Origin: JAQVYB01 sp964490935
GTDB lineage: Bacteria > Verrucomicrobiota > Kiritimatiellia > RZYC01
DNA: 20,783 nucleotides
NCBI GenBank assembly: GCA_964490935.1
Contig: CAZBEO010000059.1
Location: 1 to 20,783 of the forward strand
Reading direction: 5' to 3'
Position 1 is the first letter of the stretch; each line of letters opens with the position of its first letter. Below the pieces are notes generated by a model. It was not told the origin of the DNA, did not search any database, and was given only the letters and a program-made list of their open reading frames with translations. Below are positions 1 to 7,954 of this stretch, piece by piece. A program made the translations under genes and the position numbers.

Positions 1-2275
1 CGCTGGACCAAAACAGACTGAAGGTTTCATCCCCGATCGGAGCGAGCACGCCCTCGGCCAGGAAAAGGGAATACGGATTGGTAGGATGTGTTCCAGCGAC
101 GTATTCGCCCCAGTTGCTCAAGCCGTCCCCATCATAATCTCCGCTGCTGGTAATATTGGTCGTGTTTCCGAAGCAGGCGATTTCCCAGGCGTCTGGGAAG
201 CCGTTTCCATTGCCGTCGTATCCGGTGGTGGAGGTGTCCCGGTTTCCGGTTGTCCAGAGGCCTTGCGCGCCGTCGGTTCCGATGGCGCGCACGCGGAAAT
301 AATAGCGCGTTTCTGCAGTCAGGCCCGTAACGGAAAGGCTGGGTGGCGTCGTAATTTTCGGATAGCCGGGCATTCGTTCGGTCTCGCGGTAATCCCCGCC
401 GGAGCCGCTGCGCTCGAGGCGCAGGCTGTGCACATACGGTCCGCGAAGATACTGATTATACACTTCGGCATTCGGGGCGATGAGCTTGAGATAGAGATTG
501 GTACCCTTCAGGGCGCTGGACGACAGCGCGGCTGAAAAGGCCACCTCGTTTCCGTCGCCGCTGGCGGAGGCCGTTTGAGAGCCCAGCAGCGTCCAGTCGC
601 CATCATCCACCCGATAGTAGGCGGAGACGCGCGTACACTCGAGAGTGACGGTGGAAAACGCGGCATTCCAAGCGCCGCTGGTGAAGCGCAAAACGGATGA
701 GGTCTCGCCGCCTTGAGCCACGGCATCGCTCAGAATGGACTGCCCGTTGGCGCCCACGAGAAAATGACCGGTGCAGTAGGGCGAGGAAGGATAGGCAAAG
801 TGAATGGGGGCCGATTTTACGGAGCCGGAGGCGGCTGTCACTGTCGTCCCTGCATAATACCACCCGTTGGGTGATGCCGGTGCGAAACCGAGCGTTGTTG
901 CGGGGCAGGCGTTGGTGGTGCCCGTCCAGGCGGCATCCGTCAGCTCGATCTGATATTCCACGGCCCCTTCCACCGAATTCCAACTCAGCAGAAAGGCCTC
1001 GTCGGTCACATTCGTAACGGCCAATCCCTCGGGCGCAGGCGGCTCTGCGGGGTGCTCCCCGAACCATTCATCAATCAGTGCCCACAGGTCGTTCGCTCCC
1101 GTTGCCTGGGTCAGATTCCAAATGCCGATGCCGGCGAGGTTGCACCCCTCGGCATACTCATATTTTAGGTCGAGGCTCTCGGCGTCATCGTAAAAGCATT
1201 GATAGATCCGGGTGTTGGTATAGACATAATACGCCGCCGCCCCGTCCACGTTCCATTGCCGCCCGTAAGTCGCCGATGCGGAGAACGCCTGCAAATAGGT
1301 TTTGGCGGAGGAGTAGGCGCTGCCTTGACTTTCGGCCCCCAGTGCGGCGCTCACTGCCGCCCATTGCCGCCCATAATACGGCACGGCCAGCATCAAATGA
1401 TCTCCGCTGATTCCCTTGCTCAAATAGTAGCTGACCGAGTAATCCACCGAGCACCACGAGTCCTCGCCGATCCACTGCGCACTGCTGTACAGCGGCGCCA
1501 CGGGCCCCGGCGTCGCACTCCCACTGTAGTAATAATCGTAGCCCATGATGATGGCGTAATCCAGCCCGAAGGCTTCATACGCCGCCACATCAAAATCGGC
1601 GTACCAATCCACCGAAGGCAGCGCGATGCTTACCTCGGAACCCGGCAGATCGCGATGAAAACGTACCGTCAGATTGCTCATAAACGAAGTAAGCGCCTTC
1701 GTGGCTCCGCTCCAGGAACCGACGCTTTCAAAATCAATGCACACCCCGTCGCCCCCGCGATTGGAAACCACGGTCGCCAGATTGCCAATGAGCGTCTGGC
1801 ACGCCGTCGAATTGGTCAGGAGGCGTTGATTGTCGGCGGATCCGAAGAGCGTCGCCGTCAGAACCACCCGAACGCCGTTGCTGTGCGCCTTTTCCACCAC
1901 CGGCGAGGTGTTCCAGGCGTGCAAATCGAGGCAGCCACCATTGGTCGAGTTCACCTCATAAGAAAAATAGGCAATATGCGTCAGATTGGAATACTGATAC
2001 CCATCGATGTCATTCTGGGTGGCCCAGTAAGGGTGCCAACCGAACACTCGCTTTTGCGGCCCGACGCCCGGGTCGCGCGGAATCAGAGCGGACAGGGTGG
2101 CGGCTCGTGGCGGAGCCTCCGCCTCGGCCTGCACTTCGGCGTCGCGATGCGCCTCCAATTCCTCCTGATGAATGCCGATGTGGTCCCGGGCATCCGCCGG
2201 GATACCGAAGAGCGCTTCCGCTCGCCCGGTCAAGGCCAACAGGATCAGGAACAGAAAGAAACAGCCATATCTCAT
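1..2275 (-). CDS. Secreted GH18-family glycosidase (chitinase/YaaH-like), C-terminus cut by window edge
   Basis: The frame is open from ATG at 2275 down to base 1 (758 codons, no stop), so the 3' end lies outside. Residues 1-21 form a signal peptide (hydrophobic FFLFLILLALTG, then RAEA), implying export. The GH18 barrel spans about 77-405: FGWHPYW start at 78-84, catalytic strand DGVCIDFE at 176-183 with E183 as the presumed acid/base, IMGYDYYY, and the final-strand motif GIGIWNL ending near W386. The middle Asp of the usual DxxDxDxE is Cys179. After about 410, the first strands of a fibronectin-III fold (EGLAVTNVTDEAFLLSWN) are separated by about 190 residues from its last strands (LSVTGLTAETRYYFRVRAIG). 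Residues about 686-735 hold Asp/Asn-rich calcium-type loops (DGNGNGFPDAWE, DYDGDGLSNWGEY). Substrate (chitin, peptidoglycan or another glycan) cannot be told. It lies 55 bases downstream of mutL on the same strand. Confidence 0.88.
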   Translation of the reverse strand, partial: MRYGCFFLFLILLALTGRAEALFGIPADARDHIGIHQEELEAHRDAEVQAEAEAPPRAATLSALIPRDPGVGPQKRVFGWHPYWATQNDIDGYQYSNLTHIAYFSYEVNSTNGGCLDLHAWNTSPVVEKAHSNGVRVVLTATLFGSADNQRLLTNSTACQTLIGNLATVVSNRGGDGVCIDFESVGSWSGATKALTSFMSNLTVRFHRDLPGSEVSIALPSVDWYADFDVAAYEAFGLDYAIIMGYDYYYSGSATPGPVAPLYSSAQWIGEDSWCSVDYSVSYYLSKGISGDHLMLAVPYYGRQWAAVSAALGAESQGSAYSSAKTYLQAFSASATYGRQWNVDGAAAYYVYTNTRIYQCFYDDAESLDLKYEYAEGCNLAGIGIWNLTQATGANDLWALIDEWFGEHPAEPPAPEGLAVTNVTDEAFLLSWNSVEGAVEYQIELTDAAWTGTTNACPATTLGFAPASPNGWYYAGTTVTAASGSVKSAPIHFAYPSSPYCTGHFLVGANGQSILSDAVAQGGETSSVLRFTSGAWNAAFSTVTLECTRVSAYYRVDDGDWTLLGSQTASASGDGNEVAFSAALSSSALKGTNLYLKLIAPNAEVYNQYLRGPYVHSLRLERSGSGGDYRETERMPGYPKITTPPSLSVTGLTAETRYYFRVRAIGTDGAQGLWTTGNRDTSTTGYDGNGNGFPDAWEIACFGNTTNITSSGDYDGDGLSNWGEYVAGTHPTNPYSLFLAEGVLAPIGDETFSLFWSS

Positions 2276-2330
2276 GGTGCGGTATATTCCCCGACGGAGG
2301 TGTACCGTCAAGAGGAGAAGACCCCGCGAA

Positions 2331-4151
2331 TTATTTCTTCCCGAATTTCCGGTCCATTTCGTTGAAACTCATGAAGATGACGGTGGGGCGTCCGTGCGGA
2401 CAGGTATAGGGCATGTCTGCCTTGGCCAGATCCTCCACCAGGCGCTTCATTTCCGGCTCGGTCAGCGCACGTTTGGAATGCACGGCGGTTCGACAAGCGG
2501 CGCGGGCAATCACTTCGGGCGACCATTTTCCGCCGCCGCGCCCACTGCCCGCCCGTTCGACTTCGGCGGCCATATCCCGCAGCAGTGCGTGTGCGGAAAT
2601 ATCACCGAAACAAGCCGGCAGAGCATCGACCAAAAAGGTATCCGCGCCAAATTCGGAGATGCCGAAGCCCATGCTTTCGAGCAGGTTCAGGTTTTTGCAC
2701 ACGGCGTTGGCTTCGGTGGGCGTGAGCTGGACCGTTTCGGGCGCGAGAAGCCCCTGACTTTCCAGTTTTTTTCGTTCATAGCCGTGAATAAGGCGCTCGA
2801 AGAGGAGGCGTTCGTGCGCGGCCTGTGGATCAAGCAGGACCAGTCCGTCGTCCGTTTCCAGCACCAGATAGCGCGTGCCCACCACGCCAAGCTGGCGAAA
2901 GGCGCCCCAGGGACTTTTGGACGACCCGGACCGCTCTTCCCAGGGCGGCGGAATCGGCGCGGACTGCGTTGGTGGCGTCGGGGCCCTATGCGTGGAATCG
3001 GGTCCGAGGCGCGGATAGGGAAACGTCGGCGTATGGTGTTTCACGGGCGGAGGGACGGCGGTAGAGAGCGGAGGCATGAACGGGCGGTCGGGCGTTGCGG
3101 AAAGCTGTGGGTCGGGCGGGGTGGCCCCCGCCTCGGCGTCCTGCGGCTCTTCGGGGCGTTGCCGAAGCGCGCCGGTCAGCGCGGCCATGATTCCGTCACG
3201 GACTTCCTGCGGCGAACGGAAGCGTACTTCCTTTTTGGCGGGGTGTACATTCACGTCCACCCGGTCGGGCGGCAGTTCGATGAAGAGGATGACCACCGGG
3301 TAGCGCCCCTTCGGAAGCAAGTTCTGATAGCTCTGCTGAATGGCGTAGCCCACCAGCGGGGCCGAGGCCGGACGACGGTTGATAAAGATGTACTGGCTGT
3401 TTCGGTCCGACCGATGACAGGTAGGATCGGCCGTGTAGCCGCGCAGAACAACTTCACCCTGGCGGCAATTCACCGGCCGCAGCGACCGAACGAGTGTGCG
3501 GTCGAAAAGCTGGTGCAGGCGCTCGTCCATATCGAGGCCGGCTGGAAGCTGATAATCGGGCCGGTCGTCGAGCGTGAGGGTCATGCCCACTTCGGGGAAG
3601 GCGAGCGCGTACATCAGAAAGAGTTGCCGGATGTGGGCGGTTTCCGTCTGAATGGACCGCAGAAACTTGCGACGCGCGGGCACATTATAAAAGAGATTGC
3701 GCACTTCGATGGTGGTGCCCGGCGGGCAACCGGCGTCGCGCACATCCGAGAAGCGTCCGCCCTCGATGAGCACCTCCGTGCCACCGTCGTTTTCGGCCAC
3801 GCGTGTGCGTAGGATGAAACGGGAGACCGAGGGAATGACCGCGAGGGCTTCGCCGCGAAAGCCCATGGACGTGACGCTCTCCACGTCGTGCATGTCGCGC
3901 ACCTTGCTGGTGGCATGGCGCTCCACGGAGAGCAGCGCGTCGTCGCGCGTCATGCCGCAGCCGTTATCCTCCACCCGCATCAGGCGTTGTCCGCCTTCCA
4001 CCACGCTCACCTCAATGCGCGTCGCGCCCGCATCGAGCGCGTTTTCCATGAGTTCCTTGATGACCGAAGCCGGACGTTCCACCACCTCGCCGGCGGCAAT
4101 TTTGTTGATTACCGTGTCATCAAGCAATCGAATGGGTTTGCGTTCGGCCAT
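2331..4151 (-). CDS. mutL: DNA mismatch repair protein MutL
   Basis: 606 aa, normal for MutL, which couples MutS mismatch recognition to downstream nicking and excision. The N-terminal GHKL ATPase shows ENALDAGAT (36-44), DNGCGM (62-67) and GFRGEAL (97-103), then NVHPAKKEVRF (301-311). A proline-rich linker runs about 334-405. The C-terminal domain has the endonuclease-type set: DPQAAHERLLFE (441-452), ACRTAVHS (552-559) and CPHGRPT (584-590), pointing to a nicking MutL as in bacteria without MutH. The first motif differs from the usual DQHA(x)2E(x)4E in having Gln where the metal-ligand His normally sits. The start follows a GGAG 11 bases upstream and lies 18 bases after the leuS stop, so the two are probably co-transcribed. 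Confidence 0.97.
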   Translation of the reverse strand: MAERKPIRLLDDTVINKIAAGEVVERPASVIKELMENALDAGATRIEVSVVEGGQRLMRVEDNGCGMTRDDALLSVERHATSKVRDMHDVESVTSMGFRGEALAVIPSVSRFILRTRVAENDGGTEVLIEGGRFSDVRDAGCPPGTTIEVRNLFYNVPARRKFLRSIQTETAHIRQLFLMYALAFPEVGMTLTLDDRPDYQLPAGLDMDERLHQLFDRTLVRSLRPVNCRQGEVVLRGYTADPTCHRSDRNSQYIFINRRPASAPLVGYAIQQSYQNLLPKGRYPVVILFIELPPDRVDVNVHPAKKEVRFRSPQEVRDGIMAALTGALRQRPEEPQDAEAGATPPDPQLSATPDRPFMPPLSTAVPPPVKHHTPTFPYPRLGPDSTHRAPTPPTQSAPIPPPWEERSGSSKSPWGAFRQLGVVGTRYLVLETDDGLVLLDPQAAHERLLFERLIHGYERKKLESQGLLAPETVQLTPTEANAVCKNLNLLESMGFGISEFGADTFLVDALPACFGDISAHALLRDMAAEVERAGSGRGGGKWSPEVIARAACRTAVHSKRALTEPEMKRLVEDLAKADMPYTCPHGRPTVIFMSFNEMDRKFGKK

Positions 4152-4169
4152 GCCGCAGAATGCTCCATG

Positions 4170-6698
4170 TTATGAAACGGCGATGTTGACCAGGCGTCCC
4201 GGCACCACAATGACTTTGCGGATGGTTTTTCCTTCGGTCCAGCGCAGCACATCGGGATCATTGAGGGCTTCGCGTTCGAGCGTTTCGCGGTCGGCCTCGG
4301 CGCTGACCATGACATGCCCGCGCACCTTGCCGTTCACCTGCAGCACGAGTTCCACCCGATCGCGCTTAAGCGCGGCCTCATTCACTTCCGGCCAGGCGGC
4401 ATTCAGGATGCTGGGAGGATGGCCCAGTTCCATCCAGAGTTCCTCGGCCATGTGCGGGGCAAACGGCGAAAGAAGCAGTACCACACTTTCCACCGTTTCA
4501 CGGAAGACGGCACGTGCCGCCTCGCTGCTCTCGGCATTCACGGTGACGGCTTCCACGGCGTTCATCACTTTCATGATTTGCGCAATGGCCGTGTTGAAAT
4601 GAAAATCGCCTTCCAGATCACTGGTGATCTGGCGGATGGATTCATGGGTCTGACGATAGAGATCACGCAGGGCCGGCTCGAGTTCATCCACGTCCGGGCG
4701 GGTCTTCGGGGCCGCCAGTAGCAGTTCCCGGTGATCGTGCACACAGCGCCAAATGCGCCGCAGAAAGCGAAACGATCCTTCGACGCTCTGGTCGTTCCAT
4801 TCCGCATCTCTTTCCGGCGGGCCGATGAAAAGGGTGTAGACGCGCACGGTGTCGGCACCATATTCGCGGAGCAGTTCGGTGGGGCTGACCACGTTGCCTT
4901 TGGATTTCGACATTTTGTAGAGCTGGCCGTCCTTGTCGCTTCGCTTGCAGATCATCCCCTGCGTGAAGAGATGGGCAAAGGGTTCATCAAAATGAATCAG
5001 GCCGATGTCACTCAGTGCCTTGGTGAAGAAACGGGCGTAGAGCAGATGAAGAATCGCGTGTTCGATGCCGCCGATGTATTGGTCCACGGGGAGCCAGTGG
5101 TCGCAGGCGGCGGTATCGAGTGCCTTTGTATCATCGCGCGCGCTCAGGTAGCGGAAGAAGTACCAACTGGAATCCACAAAGGTATCCATCGTATCGCTTT
5201 CGCGCTTGGCGGGTTTTCCGCAGGCCGGACAGGGTACATTCATGAAGGCTTCATGGGCACGCAACGGTGATTCGCCGGTGGGCTTGAAGGCGACATCGTC
5301 GGGCAGCAGCACGGGCAGATCCTTTTCCGGCACGGGGACCAGGCCGCAGGCGTCGCAGTAGATCATGGGGATCGGCGCGCCCCAGTAGCGCTGACGACTA
5401 ATCAGCCAGTCGCGCAGGCGGAAGTGAATGGACCCTTTTCCATATCCCTTTTCTTCGGCATGACGGATCATGGCGGGGATCGCCTCGCGGTTGGGCTGTC
5501 CGGTGAAGGGCCCCGAATCTACGCACACGCCATCGCCGGTATAGGCATCCGCCATCTCTTCGAGCTTCAGGGTCTGCTCCGGATTCTGAATGGAGATTTC
5601 AATGGGCAGGTCGTATTTTTTTGCGAAAGCCCAGTCGCGGGTATCGTGCGCAGGTACGGCCATGACAGCGCCCGTGCCGTATTCCATCAGCACATAATCC
5701 GCCACCCAGAGCGGGATGCGGCGTCCGTTGTAGGGATTGATCACGAAGCGCCCGGTGAAGACCCCGTTCTTTTCGAGCGTATCCGAGGCGCGGTCGATGT
5801 TGGTGAGGCCTTTGACGGATTCCTGATAGGCCTTGATGGCGGCCTCTTTGGGAAGTCCGGCCACCATCTCGGCAAGCTGCGGATATTCGGGGGCTAGGAC
5901 CATGTAGGTGCAGCCGAAAATCGTATCGGTCCGGGTGGTGAAGCAGGGGACCGAAGCGACGGAGTCCGCTTGCCCGTCCGTGCGCGGTTCGAGGGCAAAT
6001 TCGATGCGTGCGCCCTCGCTACGACCAATCCAGTTGCGCTGCATGGTTTTCACGCGTTCCGGCCAGCCGGTGAGTTTGTCCAAGTCATCCAGCAGGCGCT
6101 GGGCGTAGTCGGTGATTTTGAAGAACCACTGTTCGAGGGCTTTTTGTTCGACGGTCGAGGAGCAGCGGTCGCATTGGCCGTCCACCACTTGCTCGTTGGC
6201 CAGCACCGTGGCGCACGAGGGACACCAGTTCACATTGCCCTTCGATTTGTAGGCCAGCCCTTTTTCGTAGAGCTTCAGGAAGAGCCACTGCGTCCACTTA
6301 TAATAATCGGGCATGCAGGACGTGACTTCGCGATCCCAGTCGTAGCAGCAACCCCAGTCCGCGAGCTGTTTTTTGATGACGGAAATGTTGTTCAGCGTAC
6401 TGATGCGGGGGTGCGTGCCGGTTTTGATGGCGGCATTTTCGGCAGGGAGGCCGAAGGCATCCCAGCCCATGGGTGCCAGCACGCGTTTGCCGCGCATTTT
6501 TTTGTAACGGACGACGGCATCGCCAATGATATAGTTGCGCCCATGTCCCACATGCAGGGTGCCCGAGGGATACGGAAACATCATCATGCAGTAATATTTA
6601 TCCGTGGCGTCATCGGTATCCACGCTAAACAGGCGATTCTCCGCCCAGTACTGCTGCCATTTGGGTTCAATTTCCGAAAAAGGATATTTCTCATTCAT
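4170..6698 (-). CDS. leuS: Leucyl-tRNA synthetase
   Basis: 842 aa, a typical bacterial LeuRS length; charges tRNA-Leu with leucine in the cytoplasm. Class I signatures are present: PYPSGTLHVGHGRNY with HVGH at 49-52 and YKMSKSKGNVVSP with KMSKS at 595-599. The CP1 editing domain shows TRTDTIFGCTYMVLAPE and YGTGAVMAVPAHDTRDW, the latter carrying the conserved Asp that helps reject mischarged amino acids. Zinc-type cysteine pairs occur in CPSCATVL...CDRC and YCDACG. The C-terminal domain contains VNGKVRG, typical of bacterial LeuRS. The start ATG at 6698 has only a weak upstream purine stretch (AAAGGCG). It is the first gene of a leftward leuS-mutL unit. Confidence 0.99.
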   Translation of the reverse strand: MNEKYPFSEIEPKWQQYWAENRLFSVDTDDATDKYYCMMMFPYPSGTLHVGHGRNYIIGDAVVRYKKMRGKRVLAPMGWDAFGLPAENAAIKTGTHPRISTLNNISVIKKQLADWGCCYDWDREVTSCMPDYYKWTQWLFLKLYEKGLAYKSKGNVNWCPSCATVLANEQVVDGQCDRCSSTVEQKALEQWFFKITDYAQRLLDDLDKLTGWPERVKTMQRNWIGRSEGARIEFALEPRTDGQADSVASVPCFTTRTDTIFGCTYMVLAPEYPQLAEMVAGLPKEAAIKAYQESVKGLTNIDRASDTLEKNGVFTGRFVINPYNGRRIPLWVADYVLMEYGTGAVMAVPAHDTRDWAFAKKYDLPIEISIQNPEQTLKLEEMADAYTGDGVCVDSGPFTGQPNREAIPAMIRHAEEKGYGKGSIHFRLRDWLISRQRYWGAPIPMIYCDACGLVPVPEKDLPVLLPDDVAFKPTGESPLRAHEAFMNVPCPACGKPAKRESDTMDTFVDSSWYFFRYLSARDDTKALDTAACDHWLPVDQYIGGIEHAILHLLYARFFTKALSDIGLIHFDEPFAHLFTQGMICKRSDKDGQLYKMSKSKGNVVSPTELLREYGADTVRVYTLFIGPPERDAEWNDQSVEGSFRFLRRIWRCVHDHRELLLAAPKTRPDVDELEPALRDLYRQTHESIRQITSDLEGDFHFNTAIAQIMKVMNAVEAVTVNAESSEAARAVFRETVESVVLLLSPFAPHMAEELWMELGHPPSILNAAWPEVNEAALKRDRVELVLQVNGKVRGHVMVSAEADRETLEREALNDPDVLRWTEGKTIRKVIVVPGRLVNIAVS

Positions 6699-6742
6699 CG
6701 TCGCGCCTTTGCTGTCGTTGGTTTGTTTCAGAATCGGGCGAA

Positions 6743-6769
6743 GGTATAGGAATCAGGCGAAAATTGCAA
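6743..6769 (-). promoter_or_regulatory. Candidate promoter for leuS
   Basis: On the minus strand a TTGCAA box (6769-6764) is followed 15 bases later by TATACC (6748-6743), about 45 bases upstream of the leuS start. The boxes resemble sigma-70 elements, but the spacer is short, so this is only a candidate. Confidence 0.3.
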
Positions 6770-7082
6770 TAACGCACACCGCATGGAAGGAACGACCCCG
6801 GTCCCTCAGCGCGCGTTCTCTAAATAAAGAGACTGGAGGTATTCCTCAAGAAACATCTATTAAGGAATGGCCAAGGTTCGTATGATGCCCCTATATTTTC
6901 GGCCCCAAATCAGTCGGGATGCTGCCAGAAGGTGTGGCAATTTAACGAGGTAACTGTGCGCAACAAAAGGGATCAAGGGGTAAAGGATGGGGCAGAACCC
7001 TTTGGCTGGAAGAGCGGATGATGTCGTCGAAGGCTATAAAATATGAAATCCCGAGTTCTAAACCAGCCCCGGAGGAAACGGC
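6770..7082. other. Gene-free stretch between leuS and the RAYT gene
   Basis: No convincing gene, RNA or repeat is seen. Only short self-complementary bits occur (GAGG-tatt-CCTC near 6836). The last bases carry a strong ribosome-binding site (GGAGG, 7070-7074) for the gene starting at 7083. Open frames crossing here have no recognisable protein content. Confidence 0.6.
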
Positions 7083-7841
7083 ATGAGAGGAATTCCTGGG
7101 AGCGCCGACGTCCTCGTCGGCATGGATAGCATAAAAGCCGACGAGGACGTCGGCGCTCCTGAGTGGCATTCCCGTGGCTATCTCCCTCATCGCGACGCCC
7201 ATCACCTCATCCAATCCGTCACCTATCGACTGGCCGACAGCCTTCCGCAGATGAAGCTAAACGAGCTCAAGGAAGAACTTGAGCGTCTTCCAGACAAGCA
7301 ACGAGAGGTTGAGCGCCGCAAGCGCATTGAACACTGGCTTGATGCCGGAATGGGTTGCTGCGCCCTTGCTCACCCCGAAGTCGCCGGTTACGTCCAAGAC
7401 TCGTTCCTCCACTTTCATGGAGCGCACTATCACCTCCACGCTTGGTGTATCATGCCCAACCACGTCCATGTGCTGATCGAGCCCACGATGAATCTCGCTA
7501 CCATCGTGCAAGGGTGGAAATCGTTTACCGCCCGATGGGTATTGCAAAAGAATGAAGAACTCGCGCTAAAGATCCCCTCATCCGATCAGTTCTGGATGCG
7601 AGAGTATTGGGATCGATACATTCGTGATGCGGAGCATTATCAAAAGGCGGTCGAATACATCCATCAGAATCCAGTGAAAGCCGGACTATGCCAGACTGCT
7701 GAAACCTGGCCTTGGTCGAGTGCCTTTTCTGGGAACGCCTTTCCCGGGAGCGCCGACGTCCCCGTCGGCTCATATACTCTGCATGCCGACGTGGACGTCG
7801 GCGTTCCCAGAGACGTCGTCGCTCCCAGGAGGTTTCCATGA
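7083..7841 (+). CDS. REP-associated tyrosine transposase (RAYT, Y1/HUH superfamily) with REP-encoded ends
   Basis: 252 aa. RAYTs are single-strand DNA nucleases related to IS200/IS605 TnpA that recognise REP hairpins. The core spans about 28-215: HSRGYLPHRDAHHL, the HUH motif in CIMPNHVHVLIEP (H127-V-H129), and the tyrosine helix YIRDAEHYQKAVEYIHQNPVKAGL; Y192 is a likely nucleophile, with other tyrosines nearby. The ATG at 7083 has GGAGG 8 bases upstream, and no better start lies between it and the core. Hence residues 6-26 (GSADVLVG...ADEDVGAP) and 222-242 (GSADVPVG...ADVDVGVP) are translated from REP-type palindromes at each end. The stop overlaps the next start as ATGA. Whether the protein is active cannot be told from sequence, but its core is intact. 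Confidence 0.9.
   Translation: MRGIPGSADVLVGMDSIKADEDVGAPEWHSRGYLPHRDAHHLIQSVTYRLADSLPQMKLNELKEELERLPDKQREVERRKRIEHWLDAGMGCCALAHPEVAGYVQDSFLHFHGAHYHLHAWCIMPNHVHVLIEPTMNLATIVQGWKSFTARWVLQKNEELALKIPSSDQFWMREYWDRYIRDAEHYQKAVEYIHQNPVKAGLCQTAETWPWSSAFSGNAFPGSADVPVGSYTLHADVDVGVPRDVVAPRRFP
7099..7159. repeat. REP-type palindrome, 5' copy, inside the RAYT reading frame
   Basis: Two perfect 23-base inverted arms (7099-7121 and 7137-7159), beginning GGAGCGCCGACGTCC, enclose a 15-base loop. It lies 16 bases after the RAYT start codon and encodes residues 6-26 of that protein. RAYT genes are typically flanked by REP elements, so this is probably the cognate element. Confidence 0.88.
7746..7808. repeat. 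REP-type palindrome, 3' copy, inside the RAYT reading frame
   Basis: Arms 7746-7769 and 7785-7808 (24 bases, two non-Watson-Crick positions, one a G-T pair) enclose a 15-base loop, the same loop length as the 5' copy. Arm sequence (GGGAGCGCCGACGTCC) matches the 5' copy closely. A further 12-base perfect inverted pair, 7728-7739 with 7800-7811 (TCTGGGAACGCC and its complement), nests around it and competes for the right arm. Confidence 0.85.
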
Positions 7842-7944
7842 CCGATCTCATCCTCTACACCACCGAAGACGGACAAAGCCAGATCAAGCTGCCGCTGACG
7901 GCAAGGACTACCAAACCAAGCTCAAATACAGACCAAAGAAATAG
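7838..7944 (+). pseudogene. Remnant of a RhuM-like gene (start and end retained, middle lost)
   Basis: AGGAGG at 7827-7832 precedes ATG 7838. The first about 20 residues, MTDLILYTTEDGQSQIKLPL, resemble the start of RhuM-family proteins, which often sit inside type I restriction-modification operons. The similarity then stops. In the +1 frame the sequence reads GKDYQTKLKYRPKK and ends at TAG 7942-7944, looking like a gene terminus. An internal deletion that joined the two ends out of frame would explain this. Read straight on in the original frame it makes a 44-codon peptide ending at 7972. The family call rests on a short N-terminus recalled from memory. Confidence 0.45.
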
Positions 7945-7954
7945 AGGCTTTCTC

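Noticed and set aside
2283..2311. Promoter just upstream of the GH18 gene (TTGACG with AATATA on the minus strand)
   Set aside because: The -10 box is weak, and transcription would begin at the start codon itself; co-transcription with mutL is equally likely.
1199..2365. 388-codon plus-strand open frame
   Set aside because: Antisense to the GH18 gene, which has a signal peptide, catalytic motifs and continuous domains on the minus strand.
2172..3812. 546-codon plus-strand open frame
   Set aside because: It lies antisense to mutL, whose motifs are complete; the translation is low in recognisable structure and reflects GC-rich codon third positions.
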